From: Tetmemena sp. SeJ-2015 | Lineage: Eukaryota > Ciliophora > Spirotrichea > Sporadotrichida > Oxytrichidae | Assembly: GCA_027382625.1 (NCBI GenBank) | Contig: JAJKFJ010021621.1 | Span: 1-18,628, forward strand | Direction of reading: 5' to 3' | Length of the DNA stretch: 18,628 nt | In this document: positions 1 through 9,100 of the stretch, piece after piece | Layout of the letters: each line of letters starts with the position of its first letter | Position numbering within the stretch: the first letter of the stretch is position 1 | Translations under genes and position numbers: made by a program | The notes under the pieces: generated by a model | Database searches by the model: none | Seen by the model: only the letters and a program-made list of their open reading frames with translations | Told to the model about the DNA's origin: nothing

Positions 1-276
1 AGAGTTTGAGGATCAATCAAATAATTGATGTGCACATCTTGAAACTTAGAAGTGCGATGAGGAACAGCTGCAACTCCTAACTTTCTCATCTGCAAAGCAA
101 CTTTCAAATGCGAGAGTATAGTGCGCGTTGGCACTCTCAACATTTTTGCGATGGAGTTGATGTTGAGAACTGGCTATTACTACTGATAAGGGTGACTACA
201 CCAATACCTTAGAGTCAAAATGAAACTGAGATTGGATGTGTAGTTATTTTTGAGTAATTTCGCATTTGTCTCGCAT
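1..276 (-). pseudogene. Tc1/mariner-type transposase, N-terminal part, copy A (cut by window edge)
   Basis: Near-identical to the start of the transposase at 7210-8250. On the minus strand it reads a helix-turn-helix-like stretch (NINSIAKMLRVPTRTILSHL) followed by MRKLGVAAVPHRTSKFQDV and HINYLIDP, which is in frame here although copy B has small deletions at the same place. The segment from the possible ATG (276) to about 200 is in another frame, so this copy is also damaged or starts elsewhere. The DDE catalytic part would lie left of the window. It sits where the transposon IES of the copy A RBR gene is expected. Confidence 0.7.
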
Positions 277-287
277 GATTATTAGTA

Positions 288-617
288 TTATTCGTTCAGC
301 CTCGATTTTTCAAAATATTTTAAGTCTCCTTCTGTAAGGCCTGGACGAACGAGGACGAAGCTCTTGCCTTCTGGGTAAAAACTTGTTATTCTAAGCGCTC
401 CTTTTCGGCTGAGTATTGCTAGAAAAATATATAAAAAAGGTAATTTTACTTTATTAAATCCCACAATTGTAGGGTAATTTATGGATCTAAGCATGCCAAT
501 CATTGATGGATTTGAAGTCACTTCTCTAAAGTTCAGTAAAAAGACGAAAAGCAGTGGCTACTTACTGGGCAAGCTGGCTTTCTAGCCATTAGTGAAAAAT
601 CGGGGCTTAACGGATAA
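288..617. mobile_element. MITE-like element, 330 bp, TA target duplication
   Basis: Copy A is interrupted here relative to copy B (about 8270). The two ends form imperfect 25 bp terminal inverted repeats: TTATTCGTTCAGCCTCGATT at the left and, reverse-complemented, TTATCCGTTAAGCCCCGATT at the right, both followed by TTTCA (22 of 25 identical). TA flanks it at 286-287 and 618-619, and copy B has the uninterrupted site. TA duplication and short inverted repeats are the signature of non-autonomous Tc1/mariner elements. A 77-codon open frame inside has no recognisable product. Confidence 0.75.
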
Positions 618-1949
618 TATTAATAAAGAAATTCATTATAATCAAATTATTCTCACTTAACCTATTATTTTGTTGTTTATTTCTTTGCAATATCTACGAT
701 CCAATTTATTAAGTCATTCTCATTTTCAATCATGATTTGCCAATCCTTAGCCTATTTACAAGAGATTGGTTTGTGCCACTCTTATTCACACTTAATGCAA
801 TAGCTGTAGCCGCACTTACAGTTTACTACAGTAATTCTATCATCTACATACTCACTGTAATAATTACATCCTTGAAAAGGGCACCACGTTAGATTTTTGT
901 TATCGGATGTGAATAGCCATTTCTTATATAAGATCAAGTCCTCTCACTAGAATTGAATTTATAATTTATACTACAAAACTCATGACCACAGGCTAAACTA
1001 TCTGCTGTATTTTCTGCAGAGTTAAATTATTCGTTTTATAAATACCTAAATTTATTACATTATGCTTTCGAGGTTGTAAATTTGCAATGACTTTGTCTAT
1101 TCCAAAAATTTAGCCAAATATTCTCATCATTTTAATAATATCTGAATTTACCTTTGGAATAAAGGGATCATCTTCTTCCTCGGCTTACGAGTCTTCTAAG
1201 TGGTCGGTATACACACTTTGCTACTTTTAATCTTCTTCTTCCTCTTCCGGCCAAGAAAATATAAAATAAGATTTTAACTTTAGAAATTTCTTCGGTTGAA
1301 GTGCTCTCTTAATCTTCTTGAGTATTTGTTGCGTTCATATGTCTATTACTTATTTATAAATTATCAGAAATTTTATATATGCAAACCAGTAAATGCAACT
1401 AATTTTCTAATAGATTTATTACTTCCTCTATCATGTGATCAATAATTTTACAAGAAGCGGCAGAGTTCATATATTTTTAAAGTCCTATCCCGAAAGATAT
1501 TACAAGAAGAAAGAATGAGGAACCACTAAATTGCAGGACACTTGGGGACAACATATAGTAATGGACTGAAAGCAATCTTTCACTTTCTGCTTGAGATATT
1601 CTTTCCAATATCCTTTACAAAACTCTTGCTTAATAGACTATTTAATATCACTAAATTCCTGCAGATTTGAACTTTGAGTAGCAGATTTACCAGACGCGTT
1701 GATCTCTGAGGAAAATCTTCTTACGCCTAACCCTTTTACGACTAGTTTTAATTGATTAGTCAGAAATGAGACCAATCTGTTTTTTGAGCTTGTCATTGAA
1801 CAAGTTATCTTGGGAGAAATATTCATTCTATAAGCGTTCTAGGTTCCATTTGTAGTGACGCAAGATCACTATCCCTTCATCTACTGTGCACCCAAGCATT
1901 TCAGTCACCTCGTTTGCTATCTCCAGTTTTTTCTTTACTATGCTTTCGA
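618..1949 (-). CDS. Ariadne-type RBR E3 ubiquitin ligase-like protein, copy A, scrambled, 3' part outside window
   Basis: Germline copy of an Ariadne-family protein. Pieces lie on the minus strand in the order MDS3-MDS5-MDS1-MDS2-MDS4-MDS6, the same as copy B. In protein order: acidic N-terminus (MNATNTQEDQESTSTEE), UBA-like domain (EVTEMLGCTVDEGIVILRHY), RING1 half (SLACGHEF), RING1 second half (FCKGYWKEYL, CCPQVSC), and an IBR with all eight zinc ligands (WCPFQGC, NCKCGYSYCIKC, H, C). The frame is open throughout if TAA/TAG are Gln. Odd points: the first RING1 cysteine is Trp (VWQIC) and the FCxxC second cysteine is Tyr. RING2 and the Ariadne domain would lie left of base 1, beyond the transposon. 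Its sequence differs from copy B through much of its length, so it is an old paralogue, not an assembly duplicate. Confidence 0.85.
680..942 (-). other. RBR copy A MDS6 (IBR domain)
   Basis: Starts at AGGACTT (936-942). Encodes DLILYKKWLFTSDNKNLTWC, the full IBR, then HKPISCKQAKDWQIMIENEN and INWIVDIAKK, which matches the Ariadne linker before RING2. The exact 3' boundary near 680 is not resolved because the partner MDS is outside the window. Confidence 0.8.
972..1020 (-). other. RBR copy A MDS4 (49 nt, CGH of RING1)
   Basis: Short MDS encoding SAENTADSLACGHEFC. Flanked by pointers TCTGCAG (start) and GAGTTTTGTA (end). Confidence 0.85.
1061..1258 (-). other. RBR copy A MDS2 with a 55 nt GT-AG intron
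   Basis: Encodes the acidic region WPEEEEED to DDPFIPK, then intron 1151-1097 (GTAAATTC...GGAATAG), then TKSLQIYNLES. The intron is at the same codon as in copy B (IIK, then VQAYQIYKFES), so it is a conserved intron and not an IES. Ends in pointer TCGAAAGCATA. Confidence 0.75.
1254..1338 (-). other. RBR copy A MDS1, 28 nt IES, start of MDS2
   Basis: ATG at 1338-1336. A short IES lies between the repeats TTTCT at 1282-1286 and 1254-1258. Excision joins TEEIS to WPEEEEED in frame. The same IES position is kept in copy B with pointer TATTCT. Confidence 0.75.
1480..1625 (-). other. RBR copy A MDS5 (second half of RING1)
   Basis: Starts at pointer GAGTTTTGTA (1616-1625), matching the end of MDS4 (972-981). 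Ends at AGGACTT (1480-1486), matching the start of MDS6 (936-942). Encodes EFCKGYWKEYLKQKV and CCPQVSCNLVVPHSFF. Confidence 0.85.
1659..1949 (-). other. RBR copy A MDS3 (UBA-like domain, start of RING1)
   Basis: Starts at pointer TCGAAAGCATA (1939-1949), also found at the end of MDS2 (1061-1071). Ends at TCTGCAG (1659-1665), shared with the start of MDS4 (1014-1020). Encodes FESIVKKKLEIANEVTEML through VWQICYSKFKSA. Confidence 0.85.
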
Positions 1950-2051
1950 ATAAAAAATAAAGAAGTTGTGTAAGATATCTTTATTTATTCAGAAATTTGT
2001 TATAATCGTGTTAAAAATTTGAGCTCAAATTATTAAACTCTGTAGAATACA

Positions 2052-2420
2052 ACATAGCAGACTTGAATTCTAAATTCATGGACGACTTTATCACTAACTA
2101 AGAGGCAGAGGCCATAATTAGGGCCTTTAAAAAGACATTTAGGAATTTGATTCAAAGCAGTAAGAAATTTGAGATGAATGCTTGATATCTAAAGGGTGAG
2201 TGAAATAGAGAAAAATATATATATTATAGATTTAGCATTAATTTAGGAAAAATTTTGTTTAACTTTCATGTTCAGTGCTTATGGTGTTTTATGATGAGAT
2301 CCCTAGCTCTTCATGCTCCTTGATTGTTTAAAGAAGTGGTGATTTTGAGGTATCTAGGTGATCAATGAATAACTCTAGCATAATTAGAAGAACTTTATCC
2401 TTTTAGGAGTAGGAGGAAAA
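2052..2420 (+). pseudogene. ZMYND10 5' remnant, copy A
   Basis: Repeats the start of the ZMYND10 gene at 9742 (ADLNSKFMDDFIT against ADLNAKFMEDFIT), but the start codon is ATA and a frameshift follows the 32nd codon or so. Similarity continues through the first intron; weaker matches to later exons (for example around 2393-2415, like 10425-10450) suggest the remnant runs to about 2420. It abuts RBR MDS3 exactly as in copy B, so it marks the right part of the duplicated block. Confidence 0.7.
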
Positions 2421-2961
2421 GCAACATGTAATGTCTCTTTTCATTAATAAAATTTAATTTTAATGCAGCTTGAGAATATATTAAGCATAAACTTAGCAAT
2501 CATTAATTAAAAGGATGTTAGAAGTTTAACCAAGATGATCGGAGGAAGATTAAAAATGATGGAATTTAGCAAATAAGATAAATAATTAAATCAAATCCTT
2601 ATAAAGAAAGAATTATAATTTTTTAATAAATTAATATTAAAAATTAATGTTGATAGGGAGTATTTTACAAAAAAAATATATTTTTTAATCAACTCTAAAT
2701 ATACCCACCGCGCTTTAACTTGATTATCAAAATACAAGTTTTGTGAAAATGATAATATTTATTTACTATACCCTTATAGTTTGATCCTCTAGCGATGATT
2801 AGGAAATCCATCCAACCTAAAAAAAATGAATAGAAAAAGAACTGAAATACGAACTAAAATAATAAATCATGAAGACGTCTAGTGTGGACTCTAAACTACA
2901 AAATAGGATAATAAAGTGAGAGTAAAATATACATCGAAACTTTATTAAAATATTTAAAATA

Positions 2962-3115
2962 ATGAGTGTCAGATGCGAAATTACTAAAAAAATAACTGCA
3001 TTTACTCTCTCAATTTTATTTTTTCTCTATAAGATATGGATGTACTCACCCGTAGTAATAGCCATGACATCACCTCCATCGCAAAAATTTTTAGTGTACC
3101 TCACTGTCAGCTCTT
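2962..3115 (+). pseudogene. Third transposase 5' remnant, opposite orientation
   Basis: Similar to the transposase N-terminal region of copies A and B, but on the plus strand and strongly decayed. Aligned landmarks: GCGAAATTACT...ATAACT, TATGGATGTA.TCACCC, AGTAATAGCCA, and ACCTCCATCGCAAAAA.TTT against ACTCCATCGCAAAAATGTT. No open frame spans it. Confidence 0.6.
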
Positions 3116-4094
3116 GTTCGTTTCAATAAGGTAAGAAAGCTTTAAATAAATATTTGTAAGTTTTAGATATCAAGCTTAAGAATACCATTTGCAAAGTTTA
3201 AAATAAAAATATTTGCGAGAAAAGGACGAAAACTAACTTCATCCTCACTCTTATAAAACCATAGTTTTAAATAACTAGGCCAAATTTGGCCAAGATATAT
3301 ACGCACTAATTAAGAGATTTAAATCATTAATCATCTTTAGGGTCTTTAAATGGATTTAATTTTTTAAGGTTTTGTGAAAATCATTTTTAATGGATTTGTT
3401 TCGCCACAAGTATTTTTGAGTCAGCAGATCATTAATTTAAAATAGTTTTGTTTGATTTTAAAACAATTAAATAAGAACAATCTTGATAGAGAACCTTACT
3501 TGGGAATGAAAGATTGAGTCTTAAAAAATACAAAGATTTTATATATTTATTGTCTAAGCTTATTAAAAGATAAGCAAAGTAATTCACCAAATAAATTTAG
3601 ACTAATTAATAATACTCAGTTTTATTTGAAAGATAAGATTTAAAATAATAAATTCTGTTGAATTTTTAATTATAAATGCCATTGCCTTCTCTCCAATTAA
3701 AAAAATACTATTTGAGAATTTTTTATAACTGGAAAACAACTTTTATGTTTATCCAACATATTAAGTTTATCTTAGTTATTAGAAACAGCAAATAAACCTA
3801 CCTATTTAATTTAAAATAAAGACCTTTTAGACTTCATAATTTAATTTAAAATATAATTTTTGGTTTTTTTGCAAAAATTTTAAAATAAAAAATTCTACTA
3901 ATTTTAGCTTAAATTATGATTTTTTGTTAATAATTTATTATAGAGAGGAGGGAGTAAATTCTTCCTACTTCCCCAAGTTTTTCCATTTATTAAAGTCCCC
4001 TTTTAAAGTTTTCAAATAGACATAAACATTTGATTATGTATACAATAAATTTCATATAAATAAGTTAGCCAATAAATGAGTTGAGATTTCAATA

Positions 4095-4480
4095 AGGAAC
4101 TTTGGATGAATTTGCTTAATGAAGTGAGACTCAATAATAAGAGAATATCGCTGTGCGATCATGCTGATTGCTTCTACATAAATATAGAACTTTATCAGAT
4201 AAAATTTTAAAAGTGATTGAATATGTAAGAGATTTATTTGCAGGTAGCCAATCTGCTGTCACATTTATCTTATTAGATGACTTCTTGTAAAAATAAGACG
4301 ATATCAATGAGCAATCCAAGCTTTTACAAAATATAAGGCTCAATTATAATTCATTAAAACCTTAATCAAATAGAGCTAGAGTGAGTTTTCTATAATTGAT
4401 TTTTTTAAAATAATATTCGAGCTTTCCACACCCTTTATTAATTGAATAAGAGTAGCACAATAACTCCATATGAAAAAGAT
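4095..4480 (+). pseudogene. Coding-like fragment, unrecognised, at least one frameshift
   Basis: Using TAA/TAG as Gln, about 80 codons are open in one plus-strand frame and read like protein (LSDKILKVIEYVRDLF, SAVTFILLDDFLQKQ, NIRLNYNSLKPQSNRARVSF). Just upstream another frame reads KELWMNLLNEVRLNNKRISL. A frame change near 4190 separates them. I do not recognise the family. It could be a decayed transposon gene, or an MDS of a gene whose other pieces lie outside the window. Confidence 0.35.
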
Positions 4481-5477
4481 CTGAATATTACTCAAAGAAG
4501 CTAAATATTTCATATCAGAGAAATTAATTACCTTTGGTAATTTACTCTTATCTGAAAGTTAAATTTGAAACTTGCTCTCAAATGAATTTTAAATATCTTT
4601 TTATTTATTGAACTTCATCAAAATTTTCATTGTGTTTTAAATATAAAATTTAGTTACAAAATTATCTCCTTTGTACAATTTTACTGTGCTTGCTTACTTA
4701 TTTTATTTTTATAAATATAATTTTTAATTTAATCGAGTAAAAGCCTGTTAATAAGTGTGTCTACATCATTGGAAATATTAATTATTTTTTACCCTTATGC
4801 TACTATCTTCAATATAACAATAAATTTGCACTTCTTCTTTTTAAATTATATCTTAAATTAAAAATGAAGTCAAAAACTTGGGAAAAAAAGCAATCGTGCT
4901 CAAATATTTTTATGAAATATATCTTTTAACTACTTCTCTATGGTTTACAAAATTAAGGATATTTTTAACTAATTTTAATCCAAAATATGTTAATATTATC
5001 TTGAATTGTCCCCTTTAATCTGAATTTGGTAAAATTATTATCACTCACTTAATTATTTAAAGCTTACTAACTCGTAAATTTAAGTATTTTACAACTTTTA
5101 CTTATAGAAAACCTTATTCCCCACTCTATATTGCAGATGCATACTAATGAATATAGATATTGATAAATGTAACTCTTGTCGTAAAGTTTTTATTTTAAAT
5201 GTATTATAAGTGACATTTAGTTGAAAAACAAATCTTGAATTAAAAAAAAAAACATATTTTGTCTACTTATTTGACAAAAAGGAAACTAGAAGGACTATTA
5301 TGTTAATGTATGGCGTGGGCTTTCGCGGTGACGTGGCACAACTGATCAAGGAGTTACGCCTGTGAATTACTTTAAATCGATTTAGTATTATATGCCCGTT
5401 AGGGATGCTTAATTCCTAATAAATTAAATTAAATTAATGTAAATGTATCTGGTTTACAATTGTGAAAGATGACTCTC

Positions 5478-6121
5478 TCAAGGCTTAATCACGTCTTCGT
5501 AGAATTTCATTGCATTTTTAGTAAATGTAATCAGCTCGCACTTGAAGTGAGAAAACTAGGAGCGCTCTTTAAGAATGATTTAGTACGGGCGGTTAAAAGG
5601 CTTTTATATAAACTCGTGCAGTTAGTCGCAGCTTTTTTCCAAGTTCTCCTACTTATACTAGAAATCACTCAACTCCTTCTCGTTTATCATATAGTAACCG
5701 CGTATGTAGGTGTACTTCAGTACTCGTCTACATTTTATAAGCTCGTTGGCGGCCTCATCCAGGAATTCCAATTCAGCAGTTTAGTAATTGTCGTATAATT
5801 CTCGGATTGCATTATTAATTTAGTATCTCTTAAGTTCGAGAGCGTGCTCCTCTGCCGCCGCATGAGTGGAATAACGCTAGAAGTAGAAAATATACTTGTT
5901 CAACTCGTTTCGAGCTTTTTGGCGGGCATTTTCCTGATCAATAACATACAAATCTTCCTTAGGGCTGTAGTATTTATTGCATCTATAATAGCCTCCTGCC
6001 TTATGTCCGTGATCATCCCATTTACCCAAACAGAGCCAGCAGAATTGATAATAGCAATTTTCGCAAGAATTGTGGCTTATTCCGTGTTTCTACTAAATCG
6101 GTGTAAAGCAATTTGGACACT
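5478..6121 (-). other. RBR copy B MDS7 (RING2 and Ariadne domain)
   Basis: Starts at pointer AGT (6119-6121), shared with the end of MDS6 (8338-8340). The join reads ITKQCPNC, matching the usual TKECPKC of Ariadne proteins. Then come FCWLCLGKW, GGYYRCNKY, a helical region with EEHALELKRYQ and YTYIRGYYM, and the stop TGA at 5480-5478 after KFYEDVIKP. Confidence 0.92.
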
Positions 6122-9100
6122 CAAAACCTCGTAACCCCTAAATTATGATAAAGAAGGAGAACAAGTTATGTTTAAGACATTTCATATTGTAAGAATCAGG
6201 GAAGTATACTAAATAAATATAATCGATCAGTTAAAATAAAAAACATCCCCAGTATCAACAGCTAGTTTAGATGCTCTATGTCTAAATTTCGGAGCCTCTA
6301 AATAAGTTTTTAGTAAGATTGTCAACATATAAAATAGATATCTAAAATCAAGAGTTGATAAAAGAATTGGATTAATGGATTAATCTTGCTAAAATATTCT
6401 CTGATTTTGATTTTTGATGATAGCATTCGTTTTTATTTTTTAAAAAAGCTTGACCTATGATTAAGGAAAATGCTCTTTATAAATTAAAATAAATTCAATC
6501 AAGCCTTATTTTTTGAAAAAATGGTAAGAGCTGCTCCTCAGGATTAAGCCTTAATAGATAATCTTAAAACATAGAGGGCAAAAAATTTAAAACCGTGGAT
6601 ATCTCAAAACTCAAAACCAAATTTTTTCCGATGAGAAGAAAGCTCTCAAAACAATCGATTCAAAATGATGGGATCCCTTCCTTAGATCTCAGTCACTAAT
6701 ATGTATGACGATGCGATGGGGGATCGGAGGTTGCTCTATTCCTTTTCCCAAAAAAGGAACAACTCCAAAAAAGTTGCCAGAACGAAGGTTCTTCTTTTGG
6801 GGTTTCCCTTTCTTTCTGTACGTGCAGAGTACCTTTAAAGAATCATTGGAAAAATGCACACAGGAAAAGAAATTTTAAATTTAAAAGGGGGAAAGCCCCA
6901 AAGAAGCAAGGGAAAAGTTTTTAGCGACGAATAGGTTTTGGGGGCGCTTCAGGGAAATATCCCCACTTCTCTAGTAAGTTTTTGGTTTTAAATGTGTAGA
7001 GAAAACCTTTGGGACTGGCATCTACTTAATGAAGGAGAGAGCAAGGTATTCAGAGCAAAGGAAGAAAAATTTCAAGCATCGAGGTAGCAAGCGTCTATCC
7101 TATACAAAATTTGGGACGAAAGAGATGCCATAGATGCGGGAGCAATTTCCCCCAAAAAAATAATATTTTTTTTAAAAAAGGAAAAAAGGAACCTCTTTAA
7201 AAAAATTTTTTCCCAGAAAAACAAAAGTGACTTAAGTCATTAAGTTAAGCTTAAACTTTTTCCTAAATATTCACTCTACCTTATCTCGCACATAACTTTG
7301 TCTTCTCTTCTTCCACTCTCTTACAACTACTCACTATTATATCCTCTGTATCGATAGCTTAATCATGCATCAAGCGATAGATCAGCAGCTTCTTATAGTA
7401 TCCCTTAACTAAGTTCCAGTTAAACTCAATGCCGTTGAACTCTGGCGAGTATGGAACATTAAAAACAGGAGTGATGTTCAACTCAGCGTATGCCTTCTTC
7501 GCTTCCTTTGTCTTGTGTACGCTGAGGTTGTCAACGAGTAGAACGATCTCACCGTCTGTGAATCTACTGCTCTCGCTTAATAGAGCGAGGATAAAGACAT
7601 AAGCTTCTAAGCCTGAGTCTTCGCTGATTCCTGCAAGTAACGCACTTGTAGTTATATTTACTTTCTACTCGTAAACTTCTATGTTATCGTGCTTATGTAC
7701 CAACTCTTCTTCATGAAGGTGTTGTGTGCGAACACAGCTTCGTCAGCACATACAAACTTCACGCTATCCCTCTCACACCTGAGCAGTAGTCGTAAATATA
7801 TTTCAGATTATTATAATAAAATGGCTTAGTGAAGTCTATAACGCGCTTCACTCGATTCACAGTTTGTACGTTGATGCCATTTCAACGATAGATGTTTGCT
7901 ACAGTCTACGGAGAAGATCTTGAGATAAGGAAACTATCTATGAAGATCTTTCGCGCGCTACTCCAAACTGAAGTCGCTTAGTGGCGAAGAGTTGAGGATC
8001 AATCAAATAATTGATGTGCACATCTTGAAACTTAGAAGTGCGATGAGGAACAGCTGCAACTCCTAACTTTCTCATCTGCAACTTTCAAATGCGAGAGTAT
8101 AGTGTGGCACTCTCAACATTTTTGCGATGGAGTTGATGTTGAGAACTGGCTATTACTACTGATAAGGGTGACTACATCCATACCTTAGAGTCAAAATGAA
8201 ACTGAGATAGGATGGATCATGTAGTTATTTTTGAGTAATTTCGCGTTTGACTCGCATGATTATAAGTATTAATAAAGAAATTAATTATACACAGCCAATT
8301 CTCTTCATTTTGATATCTTATAATAATTTTGATTTTTACTGCTTAGTAATTGCCATTGCCCAGCTTATATACTAACTCTCATTTAATTTTTTGATATTCC
8401 AATCCTCAACCTATTTGCAACCACTTGGTTAATGCGGCTCTAGTCCACACTTAAGGCAAAAGCTGTTGTCACACTTGCAGTATACATCAGTAAGGACCTC
8501 GTCCTCATACTCAATGCAGTGATTGCATCCTTTGAAAGGGCACCATACTAGTCTTTTGCTATCATCCATAAATAACTACTTCTGATATAAGTTCAAGTCC
8601 TCTCACTAGAAATGAAGTTATCCTAAATACTATCTCAAAACTCGTGTCCGCAAGCCAAACTATCTGGCTCTGAGTCATTTCCTGCAGAGTAAAATTATAC
8701 GTTTTTTTATCTATCAAAATATATTACATTGCTTTCGAATTTGTATATTTGATATGCCTGTACCTAAAACAATAATTTAGCCTAACCATTTCAATATTTT
8801 AATAAATTGCTATTCTGCTTAGAAAAAATCCAATTGTACCTTAATAATTTGTTCATCGACTTCCTCTTCTTAAATGAGGTCAGTATACATTCTTTCCTCT
8901 TCCTCCACTTCTTCATCTCCATCCGGCCAAGAATAGATTTAATAAAATTTTGATTTTAGAATACTCTTCTACTTCTTAAGAGTGATCTTAATCGTTCTGT
9001 GAAGATTATGAGCTCATTTCGAATTATTAATTTACAAATTATTCCCAAAATAATATTTGCAAACTTTAAAATGTAACTATGTTTAAAGCAGGGATATTAA

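Larger units (their letters stand above)
2421..5440. other. 3 kb AT-rich stretch, mostly non-coding
   Basis: Very AT-rich DNA between the end of block A and the last MDS of RBR copy B. Apart from the transposase remnant at 2962-3115 and the coding-like fragment at 4095-4480, I see no gene, RNA or clear repeat. A TGA-free minus-strand frame overlaps its left edge (about 2210-2460, including VLLIMLELFIDHLDT), but it resembles nothing I know. Most likely germline-limited DNA that is eliminated during macronuclear development. Confidence 0.5.
6119..8340 (-). mobile_element. TBE-like transposon acting as a 2.2 kb IES
   Basis: Lies between RBR MDS6 and MDS7 and must be removed for the gene to be read. 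It is bounded by AGT direct repeats that serve as the pointer. Oxytricha TBE elements are known to make 3 bp ANT target duplications and to carry C4A4 telomere-like ends. The right end reads, inward from the repeat, CAAAACCTCGTAACCCCTAA, a plausible decayed C4A4 repeat (16 of 20 from the AAAACC onwards). The left end has no such repeat. It contains a broken transposase at 7210-8250. At 2.2 kb it is much shorter than full TBE1 elements and I see no second or third ORF, so it is a deleted or different member. Confidence 0.75.

Noticed and set aside
288..521. 77-codon minus-strand open frame
   Set aside because: Lies wholly inside the MITE-like element and resembles no known protein.
5469..6134. 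Two long plus-strand open frames (109 and 96 codons)
   Set aside because: They are antisense to RBR MDS7, whose minus-strand translation matches RING2 and the Ariadne domain.
6930..6950. TTTTGGGGG as an internal telomere block
   Set aside because: A single unit within a homopolymer-rich stretch; not tandem and not at an element end.
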